Shown here: one piece after another, positions 51,935-59,748 of the stretch | Position numbering within the stretch: position 1 is the first letter of the stretch | How the letters are laid out: every line of letters starts with the position of its first letter | From: Acidobacteriota bacterium | GTDB taxonomy: Bacteria; Acidobacteriota; Aminicenantia; Aminicenantales; Saccharicenantaceae | Reading direction: 5' to 3' | Length of the DNA stretch: 64,000 nt | Assembly: GCA_039683095.1 (NCBI GenBank) | Contig: JBDKSB010000001.1 | Location: forward strand, 512,567 to 576,566 | The notes under the pieces: generated by a model | What the model was told of the DNA's origin: nothing | Databases searched by the model: none | The model's input: the letters and a program-made list of their open reading frames with translations, nothing else | Position numbers and translations under genes: made by a program

Positions 51935-52867
51935 ATGAAGAAATCCACAATCCTGCGCAAAGCCATCATGGAACGCCGGGCCGTGGCCGTCCCCGGCTGT
52001 CACGACGCACTGAGCGCCAAGGCCATCGAGAAGGCCGGCTTCGAGGCCATCCAGGTCTCGGGCTACGGGCTGGCCGGATCTTACCTGTGCAAGCCCGACG
52101 TCGGCCTCATCCGGATGAAGGACGTCATGGACATCACCTGGAACATCGCCCAGGCCGTGAACATCCCGGTCATGGCCGACATGGACACCGGCGGCGGCAA
52201 CGCCGTCAACGCCGCCTGGCTGACCGAGCGGCTGATCGCCATGGGCGTCGCCGGCATGAATCTCGAGGACCAGATCTTCCCCAAGCGCTGCGGCCACATG
52301 GCCGGCAAGGAAGTCATCAGCGCCGAGGAGATGGCCGGCAAGATCAGGGCCTGCGCCCAGGTCCGTGACCGGCTGGACAAGGACTTCATCATCAATGCCC
52401 GGACCGACGTCTTTGCCGGCATGGGCATCGACGAGGCCATCCGGCGCTGCAACATGTACCTCGCAGCCGGGGCCGACCTGGCCTTCATCGACGGCATCAG
52501 GAGCCGGGCCGACATCGAAAAGGCCATCAAGGGCATCAAGGGACCGCTGTCGGTCAACCTGATGGACGCCGTCAGCGGCATGAAGACCGAGCTCATCCCC
52601 ATCCCCGAGCTGGCGAAAATGGGCGTCGGCCGCGTCTCCATCCCCGTGGCCTCGATCATGGTCGCCCAGAAGGCGCTGATGAATTTCTTCCAGGCGCTCA
52701 AGGCGTCCCCGACCGGCATCCTGGCCGGCCAGACCCAGTGGGTGGCCTCATTCGAGGAGTACACCGACTTCGTCGGCCTCAAGGACTACCGGGCGATGGA
52801 AAATGAGTACCTGCCCAAGGAACGCATCGAAGGCAAATACAAGGGCACGGCGAAGATCGTCGGCTGA
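51935..52867 (+). CDS. Isocitrate lyase/PEP mutase family protein (methylisocitrate-lyase-like)
   Basis: 310 residues, a TIM barrel. Signatures: VPGCHDALSAKAIEKAGFEAIQVSGYG, MADMDTGGGNAVN with metal-binding Asp residues, GMNLEDQIFPKRCGHMAGKEVIS with the catalytic cysteine of the K(K/R)CGH motif, and INARTDVFA. The KRCGH loop favours a C-C lyase (methylisocitrate or dimethylmalate lyase) over PEP mutase. Propionate or branched dicarboxylate metabolism is therefore possible; no PrpC/PrpD neighbour is seen. AGGAG precedes the start, and a strong terminator follows. Confidence 0.88.
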   Translation: MKKSTILRKAIMERRAVAVPGCHDALSAKAIEKAGFEAIQVSGYGLAGSYLCKPDVGLIRMKDVMDITWNIAQAVNIPVMADMDTGGGNAVNAAWLTERLIAMGVAGMNLEDQIFPKRCGHMAGKEVISAEEMAGKIRACAQVRDRLDKDFIINARTDVFAGMGIDEAIRRCNMYLAAGADLAFIDGIRSRADIEKAIKGIKGPLSVNLMDAVSGMKTELIPIPELAKMGVGRVSIPVASIMVAQKALMNFFQALKASPTGILAGQTQWVASFEEYTDFVGLKDYRAMENEYLPKERIEGKYKGTAKIVG

Positions 52868-52901
52868 TCGTCAGGCCCCCACCGGCCTGATCCGAATTTC
52901 G

Positions 52902-52937
52902 AAAGGGGCATGCGCCCGGCGCGCGTGCCCTTTTTTT
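52902..52937 (+). terminator. Rho-independent terminator
   Basis: GC stem GGGGCATGCGC / GCGCGCGTGCCC with a short loop, followed by seven T's (52931-52937), 34 bp after the lyase stop. A-residues before the stem may let it work on the minus strand too, for the convergent BtrH-like gene. Confidence 0.85.
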
Positions 52938-52983
52938 ATGTTTCCGATAACTCGGGCCGTCGGGCCGGGGAAAGGCTTGCGGC

Positions 52984-54018
52984 TCAGGCTCCGGCCCATT
53001 CGCGCAGACGCTTCCAGGCGGCCTCTTCCCGGTCGGCCAGAGCCAGCAGAGGAGACGCGCACTCGCCCATTCGTGAGGCCGGGGCGGTGGCTCGCGAAGC
53101 GTCGAGAAACCACCGGCCCAGCGCTTCCCAGCGGTCGCCGATGTCCTTGAATTGATCGGCGCAGACCGTCAGCATCTCGTCTCCGTCGGCGGCCGCCGCC
53201 TCACGCAGAAAACGGCTGAACATCAGCCGGAAGAGGCCGCCGCCCGATCCGCCCGTGGGAGAAATGAAAATCCAGGCGTTGAGCAGCGCGTCGCGCAGAG
53301 CATCTCCACCCATGACGTCCGGCCATTTTGGCGTTCTCGCCGCCGCTTTGCGGATGCCCTCGATGCCGAGGTTGGAGATGGGCGGCTCCAGCATGGCTTT
53401 CGCTTGTTCGGCGACGGCCCGCCGGACTTCTTCCGCAGCCGGTTGGTGCTTGCCGCCGAAATCGAAGGCGTACCATCGATGATCGGGTGGAAAAGGCCGA
53501 TGTTTCGAAGCGCGCGCTTCGGCCAGGACCTGGAGCGCCACCGGATGCGGGACGCCGTCCCGGTCGGCGATCAAAACCTCGCCTCCAGCCGGATCGAACC
53601 CGCAGGCCACGACCACATGCCCGCCGAAATGATACTCTTTGCCGTGGAAATCGAAATAGGGTAGATAGCCCATATCCACCTGCAGCATCACCGGCCGTCC
53701 TGCGCCGAGCATCTCGAGCAGAGCCGCTTCCGCCTTTTTAGCGCTGGCGGTGCGAAAAGATGCGACCAGGACTCCGGTTCGCCGTCCGGCTGTTTTTTCC
53801 AATCCCTCCTCACCGGGCCTCCCCGCGTTGCCCCGCCCTCCGATAAACGGCGGTTGGCCTTTGGCGTGCCAATAAACGAAACTCACTCCGGCTCCGAGTC
53901 CGAGCAGCATCTCTTCGCTGATCGGGTGGCCGTGGAAATCATAGATGTGCCGCATCGATCCCGTGACGCAATGATGCGTCCTGAAGAATCGGAAATTGGG
54001 GAAAGGCGCGAGACTCAT
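52984..54018 (-). CDS. BtrH N-terminal domain / DUF4872-like acyltransferase-peptidase
   Basis: 344 residues. The opening HHCVTGSMRHIYDFHGHPISEEMLLGLGAGVSFVYW is the BtrH_N signature, with Cys17 as probable nucleophile. FGGHVVVACGFDPAGGEVLIADRD supplies the His/Asp part of a papain-like site, and the helical C-terminal half matches DUF4872-like regions. BtrH moves an acyl chain from a carrier protein to an aminoglycoside in butirosin synthesis; most relatives are uncharacterised. No carrier protein or antibiotic genes are visible. It follows lactate permease by 20 bp with a GGGGAG ribosome site. Confidence 0.8.
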   Translation of the reverse strand: MSLAPFPNFRFFRTHHCVTGSMRHIYDFHGHPISEEMLLGLGAGVSFVYWHAKGQPPFIGGRGNAGRPGEEGLEKTAGRRTGVLVASFRTASAKKAEAALLEMLGAGRPVMLQVDMGYLPYFDFHGKEYHFGGHVVVACGFDPAGGEVLIADRDGVPHPVALQVLAEARASKHRPFPPDHRWYAFDFGGKHQPAAEEVRRAVAEQAKAMLEPPISNLGIEGIRKAAARTPKWPDVMGGDALRDALLNAWIFISPTGGSGGGLFRLMFSRFLREAAAADGDEMLTVCADQFKDIGDRWEALGRWFLDASRATAPASRMGECASPLLALADREEAAWKRLREWAGA

Positions 54019-54038
54019 GGAAAACTCCCCGTTGACGA

Positions 54039-55682
54039 TTACTTCACGACCATCCGTGTGAACGGAACGACGTAGGCCTGGAGCAGGACGAAGAGGCCCA
54101 TGAGGGCGGCCAGGGCCAGGCTGTGGAAGAAGACGAACCGGAGGATCCGGCCTTCATGGCCGTACCAGCCGGTGGCCGTCGAGGCGACGACGATGGACTG
54201 GGCGTCGATCATCTTGCCCATGACGCCGCCGGCGCTGTTGGCCGAGGCCATGAGGACCGGGCTCAGGCCGAGCTGCTGGGCCGAGATCTTCTGGAGGCTG
54301 CCGAACAGGACGTTGGACGACGTGTCCGAGCCGGTCAGGGCGACCCCCAGCCAGCCGAGCATGGTCCCGAAGAAGGGATAGAGGACGCCCGTCCGGGCGA
54401 AGGCCAGCCCGAGAGTCGCGTCGAGCCCCGCGTAGCGGGTGACGTAGCCGAGAGCAAGCATCGCGGCCACGGTCAGCAGCGAGAAGCGCACCCGCTTGAG
54501 CGTCCGGCCGTAGGCGCGGACGAGCCTAATCGGCGAGAATCCCATCAACAGCCCCGAAACGAGGGCCGCGGACAGGATGCCTGTGCCCGTGAAGGAAAGC
54601 CAGTTGAACGCGAAGACGGCTGGTTCGGCGGCTTCCGCCGGCACGACCGGCGGCATCCGGAAGACGAGCCGGTCCAGGCCGGGGACCGGGAAGCGGACGG
54701 CCGACAGGCCGTCGAGCAAGGCCTTGAACTGGGGTGTGCCCCAGAGGAAGACGAACAGGCTCAGGATGATCCACGGCAGCCAGGCCCGCAGGAGCTCGCC
54801 GGCGGTACGGCGCCGCGCGGCCGGCGGCGGGTCAGCGGTCCCGGCGCCCGGCTCGCTTTCGAGGATGGTCTTGGGGCGCCAGCGCTTGAGGAAGAGGACC
54901 AGCGCGGCCATGGAGATGACGGCCGCGCCGACCCCGGCCAGCCACGGGCCGTGGAGGTTGGAGATGAGGAACTGGGGCACGGCGAACGAAACCCCGGCCG
55001 TGAGCAGGGCCGGCCAGACCTCCGTCATCTTCCTGAATCCGCAATAGGCCCAGACCAGCCAGAACGGGATAAGCACGGAAAAGAACGGCAGCTGGCGCCC
55101 GACCATGGCGCTGAGCTGCCGCAGGTCGAGGCCGGTGACGCCGGCCAGCGCCACGATGGGCGTGCCCAGGGCGCCGAAGGCCACGGGGGCCGTGTTGGCG
55201 ACGAGGGACAGCCCCGACGCCGTGAGCGGCGCGAAGCCGAGCCCGATGAGGATGGCCGCGGTGACGGCCACGGGCGTCCCGAAGCCAGCCGCGCCTTCGA
55301 AGAACGCGCCGAAGGAGAAGGCGATGAGCAGGAGCTGGAGCCTCCGGTCGCGGGTGATGCCGGTCAGGCTCTCCTGCATGACCTTGAAGTGGCCCCTCTC
55401 GCAGGTCAGGTCGTAGAGGAAGATGACGTTGAGGATGATCCAGCCGATGGGGAAGAGGCCGTAGGCCGCCCCCAGCCCGGCCGTCCGCGCGGCCAGGCCG
55501 AGGGGCATGCCGAAGGCGAGGACAGCGACGAGGAGCGCCGAGGCCAGGCCGGCCAGGGCGGCGACATGGGCCCGCAGCCGCAGAACGGCCAGCCCGCCGA
55601 GGAGCAGCACGATGGGCAGGGCCGCGACGAGCGTCGACAGCAGGACGTTGCCCAAGGGGTTGTAAACCTGGTGCCAGGCCAT
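54039..55682 (-). CDS. lctP: L-lactate permease
   Basis: 547 residues with about 13 helices. LctP features: WHQVYNPLGNVLLSTLVAALPI, VIFLYDLTCERGHFKVMQESLTGITRDRRLQLLLIAFSFGAFFEGAAGFGTPVAVTAAILIGLGF, and near the end GVALTGSDTSSNVLFGSLQKISAQQLGLSPVLMASANSAGGVMGKMIDAQSIVVAS. It imports lactate or glycolate with protons. The start sits 1 bp after the HD-gene stop, so it is coupled to the DUF1015-HD pair; with pckG nearby it suits growth on lactate. Confidence 0.95.
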   Translation of the reverse strand: MAWHQVYNPLGNVLLSTLVAALPIVLLLGGLAVLRLRAHVAALAGLASALLVAVLAFGMPLGLAARTAGLGAAYGLFPIGWIILNVIFLYDLTCERGHFKVMQESLTGITRDRRLQLLLIAFSFGAFFEGAAGFGTPVAVTAAILIGLGFAPLTASGLSLVANTAPVAFGALGTPIVALAGVTGLDLRQLSAMVGRQLPFFSVLIPFWLVWAYCGFRKMTEVWPALLTAGVSFAVPQFLISNLHGPWLAGVGAAVISMAALVLFLKRWRPKTILESEPGAGTADPPPAARRRTAGELLRAWLPWIILSLFVFLWGTPQFKALLDGLSAVRFPVPGLDRLVFRMPPVVPAEAAEPAVFAFNWLSFTGTGILSAALVSGLLMGFSPIRLVRAYGRTLKRVRFSLLTVAAMLALGYVTRYAGLDATLGLAFARTGVLYPFFGTMLGWLGVALTGSDTSSNVLFGSLQKISAQQLGLSPVLMASANSAGGVMGKMIDAQSIVVASTATGWYGHEGRILRFVFFHSLALAALMGLFVLLQAYVVPFTRMVVK

Positions 55683-55683
55683 C

Positions 55684-56340
55684 TCAGAGGGTCCCGTCCG
55701 TCTCCTTGTTCAACCGGGCGAAAAAGGCGGCCATGAAGCGGTGCCGGCCGGCGGCCAGGCGCCGCCCCTCCCGGGTCGTCATGCGGTCCCGGACCCGGCC
55801 GAGCTTGACCAGATACTCCCGGTAGGCCGTGTCTTCCCGAGAATAGGGTTTCGTTCGGGCGACGTCGATATCCTTGTCGTGGAGCCGGGCCCCGACCTCG
55901 CCGGCGAAGAGGAAGGCCCGGCCGACGCCCACGGCCCCGATGGAGTCGAGCTTGTCGGCGTCGAAGAGGATGCGGGCCTCGAGCGTCCGCGGGGCGCCGC
56001 CGCGGCGGAAGCGGTGGGTCCGGATGCAGCCGGCCACGGCCCGGATCACGGCCCGGTCGCAGCCCTGGCGCTCGAGGATGGACCGAGCCAGGGCCGCGCC
56101 GCTGCGGGCATGGCAGAGCCGGCCGCGCGACCGGTCCTCCGCTTCGCGTCCGATGTCGTGGAGGAGCGAGGCCAGCTCGAGGACGCCGAGATCGGCCTTC
56201 TCCTTCCGCCCGATCCTGAGGCAGAGCGTGCGGACGCGCTCGGTGTGGTCCCAGTCGTGGCTGCCGCGGGCGCCGCGAAAGAAGGCCCCGGCCTCTTTCC
56301 GCACGCGGGCGACGAGGCCGGGAGGGATCGCGGGGCTCAT
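55684..56340 (-). CDS. HD-domain phosphohydrolase
   Basis: 218 residues. Metal ligands of the HD fold: His in SHDWDHTERVR, the HD pair in LASLLHDIGRE, and Asp in FDADKLDSIGAVG. Helix LCHARSGAALARSIL lies between. It is similar to YedJ-type predicted phosphohydrolases acting on nucleotides or other phosphate esters; not a HD-GYP. Its ATG overlaps the stop of the DUF1015 gene (ATGA), so translation is coupled. Confidence 0.85.
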   Translation of the reverse strand: MSPAIPPGLVARVRKEAGAFFRGARGSHDWDHTERVRTLCLRIGRKEKADLGVLELASLLHDIGREAEDRSRGRLCHARSGAALARSILERQGCDRAVIRAVAGCIRTHRFRRGGAPRTLEARILFDADKLDSIGAVGVGRAFLFAGEVGARLHDKDIDVARTKPYSREDTAYREYLVKLGRVRDRMTTREGRRLAAGRHRFMAAFFARLNKETDGTL

Positions 56341-57578
56341 TCGTCGATCATGTGGACGACGAGGCCGTCCTTGAGCTTGGGCTCGAACCAGGTCGACTTC
56401 GGCGGCATGGTCTTGCCGGAGTCGGCCACGGAGAAGAGCTGCTCGATGGTCGTCGGGTAGAGCGAGAAGGCGACGCGGAAGCCGCCGCCGCGGACCTTGC
56501 GCTCGAGCTCGGCCGTGCCGCGGATGCCGCCGACGAAATCGATCCGCTTGTCCGTACGGGGATCGGCGATCCCGAGGATGGGCGCGAGGAGGTTCGCCTG
56601 CAGGATCGAGACGTCGAGGGCGCCGATGGGATCGGCCGGATCGTACGTCCCCGGCCTGGCTTCGAGGCCGAACCAGCGGCCGTCGAGGAATACGGCGTAA
56701 TCCCGGCTCCGGACGGGGACAGCGGGGCTGTCCGGCCGGACGACGAACTTCTCCGCGACCCGGTCCAGGAAGGCCTTCGGCTCGAGGCCGTTGAGGTCGC
56801 GGACGACCCGGTTGTAAGGCAGGATCTTCATCTGGCTGTGGGGGAAGATGACGGCCAGGAAGAAGTTGTCCTCTTCCTCCCCGGTCCGGCCCGGCCGCTC
56901 GCGGTCCCGTTCGACCTTGATCCGCGTCGCGGCCGCCGAGCGGTGGTGGCCGTCGGCGACGTAGAGGCAGGGGATCGCGGCGAAGGCGGCCTGTATCCGG
57001 CCGACCAGGGCCGGCTCGTCGATCACGAAGAAGACGTGGCGGACGCCGTCGGACGTCGTGATGTCGACCTCGGGAGCGCGGCGCATGGCTTCGGCGACGA
57101 GGGCGTCGACGGCGTCGTTGCGCCGGTAGGTCAGGAAGACCGGCCCGGTCTGGGCGCCGAGCGTCTCGATGTGGCGCATGCGGTCGTTTTCCTTGTCGAT
57201 GCGGGTCAGCTCGTGCTTCTTGATCACGTTGTCGAGGTAATCCTGGCACGAGGCCGCGGCGACGAGGCCGACCTGGACATGTTCGCCCCAGACCTGCTGG
57301 TAGATATAGAAGTCGCGGGTCTTGTCCTGGACGATCGTTCCCTCGCGGAGGAAGCGCTCGAAGTTCTCCTTGCCTTTGGCGTAGACGGCGTCCGCGTAGA
57401 GATCGGTCGCCGGGGGCAGGTCGATCTCGGGCTTGCCGACGTGCAGGAACGAATAGGGATTGCCGGCCGCCATCTCCCGCGCTTCCTCCGACGTCAGGAC
57501 GTCGTAGGGCGGGGCGGCGACCAGATGGGCGATGTCCTTGCGGGGACGGACGCCCCGGAAGGGTCTGATATGGGCCAT
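56337..57578 (-). CDS. DUF1015 family protein
   Basis: 413 residues from ATG 57578 (GGAGG upstream; the in-frame ATG at 57602 is too close to the -10). Family motifs: HIRPFRGVRPRKDIAHLVAAPPYDVLTSEEAREMAAGNPYSFLHVGKPEID, YVADGHHRSAAATR (a conserved DGHHR), and IKKHELTRIDKENDRMRH. DUF1015 proteins are often called SerC-linked or ParB-like kinases; DGHHR resembles the ParB/SerK fold motif, so a kinase-like role is possible. It heads the operon HD - lctP - BtrH-like. A TATAAT (minus 57606-57601) lies 22 bases upstream. Confidence 0.85.
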   Translation of the reverse strand: MAHIRPFRGVRPRKDIAHLVAAPPYDVLTSEEAREMAAGNPYSFLHVGKPEIDLPPATDLYADAVYAKGKENFERFLREGTIVQDKTRDFYIYQQVWGEHVQVGLVAAASCQDYLDNVIKKHELTRIDKENDRMRHIETLGAQTGPVFLTYRRNDAVDALVAEAMRRAPEVDITTSDGVRHVFFVIDEPALVGRIQAAFAAIPCLYVADGHHRSAAATRIKVERDRERPGRTGEEEDNFFLAVIFPHSQMKILPYNRVVRDLNGLEPKAFLDRVAEKFVVRPDSPAVPVRSRDYAVFLDGRWFGLEARPGTYDPADPIGALDVSILQANLLAPILGIADPRTDKRIDFVGGIRGTAELERKVRGGGFRVAFSLYPTTIEQLFSVADSGKTMPPKSTWFEPKLKDGLVVHMIDE

Positions 57579-57633
57579 GGGTACCTCCGAAAAAGGAGCC
57601 ATTATAACACAGGCGGCGCGGGGTCGGGCAAGG

Positions 57634-59697
57634 TCAGCCGCGCACGGTGTTCCGGCCGGCGGCCTTGGCCTGGTACATGGCCCGGTCGGCGCGGGCGATG
57701 AGGTCCTCGAGGGTCTCGTCCTCCTCGCGGCGCAGCGCGGCGACGCCCAGGCTGACCGTCAGGGAAAGCGTCCCTCCGGCCGTGACGACGGTCATCCGGG
57801 AGATCTCCTGCCGCAGCCGCTCGGCCATGGCCAGGGCCTCGTCCCGGTCGGCTTCCGGCATCAGGGCGATGAACTCCTCGCCGCCGTAGCGGCAAACGAT
57901 GTCGGTCGCCCGCGTCGTCCGCGTGACCAGATCGGTCAGGACGCGCAGGACGTGGTCGCCGATGAGGTGGCCGTGGGAATCGTTGACGTCCTTGAAATGG
58001 TCGATATCGAAAAAGATGAGGGCCAGAGGCCGCTGGTAACGCCGGGCGCGCCCGACCTCTTTCTCGCCGGCGAGGGCGAAGGCCCGCCGGTTGTAGAGCC
58101 CGGTCAGCCCGTCGGTGATGGCCTGCTTCTCCATCTGCTCGAGCCGCCGGGAGTTGTCCATGGCGATGGCCACCTGGCTGGCGAAGAGCTCGGCGATCTG
58201 GGCGTTCTCCTCGGCGAAGGCCCGCTCGCCCTGGTTGTAGAGGGCGATGAGCCCGATGACCTGGTCACGGAAGACGACCGGGACGCCGAGGAACGAATGA
58301 ACGCCCAGATCCGGCCGGATCGGCAGCAGGATGTCCTCGGGGCCGGCGATGGCGCTGATCAGAGGATGCATCCTCTGCACGGCGATGTTGCAGAGCCGCG
58401 ACCCGGCCAGGGGATAGGTTTCGCCGATGAGGTTCCGGTGCTCCGTCGGCCGCTTGATGGCCGCCAGCCGCAGCTCGCTCCCATCGACGGTCATGAACGC
58501 GCCGATGTCATAGGGGATGACGCGCCGCAGGAGGTCGAGGATAAGCGCGGAGATCTGATTGAAGTCCAGCTTCGAGCTCAGCGTCAGGCCGGCCTGCCGG
58601 AGCGTTTCGGCGATGTTGCGGGCCTCGATAGCCGCGGTCTCCGCGTTCTTGATCCGGGTGATGTCGTAGAGGATGGCCACCCAGCCCGTCACCAGGGTCG
58701 TGTGGCTGAGAAGAGGGGACAGGCGCAGGTCGAACGAGCGCGGGGCGCCGTTCCGGAAGACGATCTCGCGCTCGGCGGAGGCCGGCTCGCGGAGGGCCGC
58801 CGCCAGCTCCGGCCAGCCGGGCACGAGCTCCCCGGCCGGCTTGCCCAGCAGCTTGCCCTCAGGCACGTCCTCGGCCGGGCCGCCGGCTTCGGCGATCAGC
58901 CGGCGAGCGGCCGGATTGGCCGCGGCCAGCCGCCCGGCCTCGTCGAGGATTAGGAGCGATTCGCCCATGCTCTCGATGACGCGCTCCCGGGCCACGGGCA
59001 CGATATCGACGAGTTGGAGCCGGAACATGGCCCAGAGGAGGAAGAACCCCGAGAAGGCGAAGCCCACCGGCGTGAAATCGTAGCCCCTTTCCGAGAAGGA
59101 GAACCCGGAGATGTAAGAGACATTGGCCGCCGTCGGGAGGGCGAAGGCCAGGAGCAGAGCCAGGGCCTGCCGGCGGAAGAGCCCCTTGAACCGGACCGCG
59201 GCCGCGATGAAGAGGCCGGCGGCGGCGAAGAGGAGGGCATACGAGTAACCGACGTGGACGGCGAAGTAGGATCCGTGCCCATAGATCAGGGGGCCGGCCG
59301 CTCCGTCCGGGCCCGGCGTGATGCTCGACCAGAGGAGATGGTGCCGGTCGTTCGTGAACGCCATGACGATCGTCAGCGCCGGGACGGCCCAGAGGGCCAG
59401 GGACCAGCCCCGGGAGACGGTCTGGCCGGGATGCAGGAACCTGAAGGCGAAAAGGAAGATCAGGCCGGGGACCGTGGCGATGCCGAGGTACGCGATCTTT
59501 GACATCAGCACCTGGCTGTCCTGGCCGGGCACATACGCTTCCACGGCCGCGGCCAGCGACCAGACGAAGACAGCGGCCATGAGCATGGCCAGGGAGCGCC
59601 CGATGGGCGTGGCGGCCCGCCGTGAGGCGACGACGGCGACCAGCCCGGCGATCATCGCGCCGACGAACAGGCTGAGGGCGTAATAGCTGATGTGCAT
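57634..59697 (-). CDS. Membrane diguanylate cyclase: 7TM-PAS-GAF-GGDEF
   Basis: 687 residues. An N-terminal seven-helix region of the histidine-kinase-7TM type covers about 1-215. A PAS-like domain (VIESMGESLLILDEAGRLAAANPAARRL), a GAF domain about residues 365-510, and a GGDEF domain about 525-687 follow. The active loop is RYGGEEF near 603-609, and an inhibitory RxxD site (RATD) lies five residues before it. It should make cyclic di-GMP and be feedback-inhibited. It follows the HD-GYP sensor kinase by 51 bp, pairing synthesis with breakdown. Confidence 0.93.
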   Translation of the reverse strand: MHISYYALSLFVGAMIAGLVAVVASRRAATPIGRSLAMLMAAVFVWSLAAAVEAYVPGQDSQVLMSKIAYLGIATVPGLIFLFAFRFLHPGQTVSRGWSLALWAVPALTIVMAFTNDRHHLLWSSITPGPDGAAGPLIYGHGSYFAVHVGYSYALLFAAAGLFIAAAVRFKGLFRRQALALLLAFALPTAANVSYISGFSFSERGYDFTPVGFAFSGFFLLWAMFRLQLVDIVPVARERVIESMGESLLILDEAGRLAAANPAARRLIAEAGGPAEDVPEGKLLGKPAGELVPGWPELAAALREPASAEREIVFRNGAPRSFDLRLSPLLSHTTLVTGWVAILYDITRIKNAETAAIEARNIAETLRQAGLTLSSKLDFNQISALILDLLRRVIPYDIGAFMTVDGSELRLAAIKRPTEHRNLIGETYPLAGSRLCNIAVQRMHPLISAIAGPEDILLPIRPDLGVHSFLGVPVVFRDQVIGLIALYNQGERAFAEENAQIAELFASQVAIAMDNSRRLEQMEKQAITDGLTGLYNRRAFALAGEKEVGRARRYQRPLALIFFDIDHFKDVNDSHGHLIGDHVLRVLTDLVTRTTRATDIVCRYGGEEFIALMPEADRDEALAMAERLRQEISRMTVVTAGGTLSLTVSLGVAALRREEDETLEDLIARADRAMYQAKAAGRNTVRG

Positions 59698-59748
59698 GCG
59701 CGTCCTCTCGTCCGGCCCTGCCCTGTCCCGCTTCGGGGACGGGCCGTC

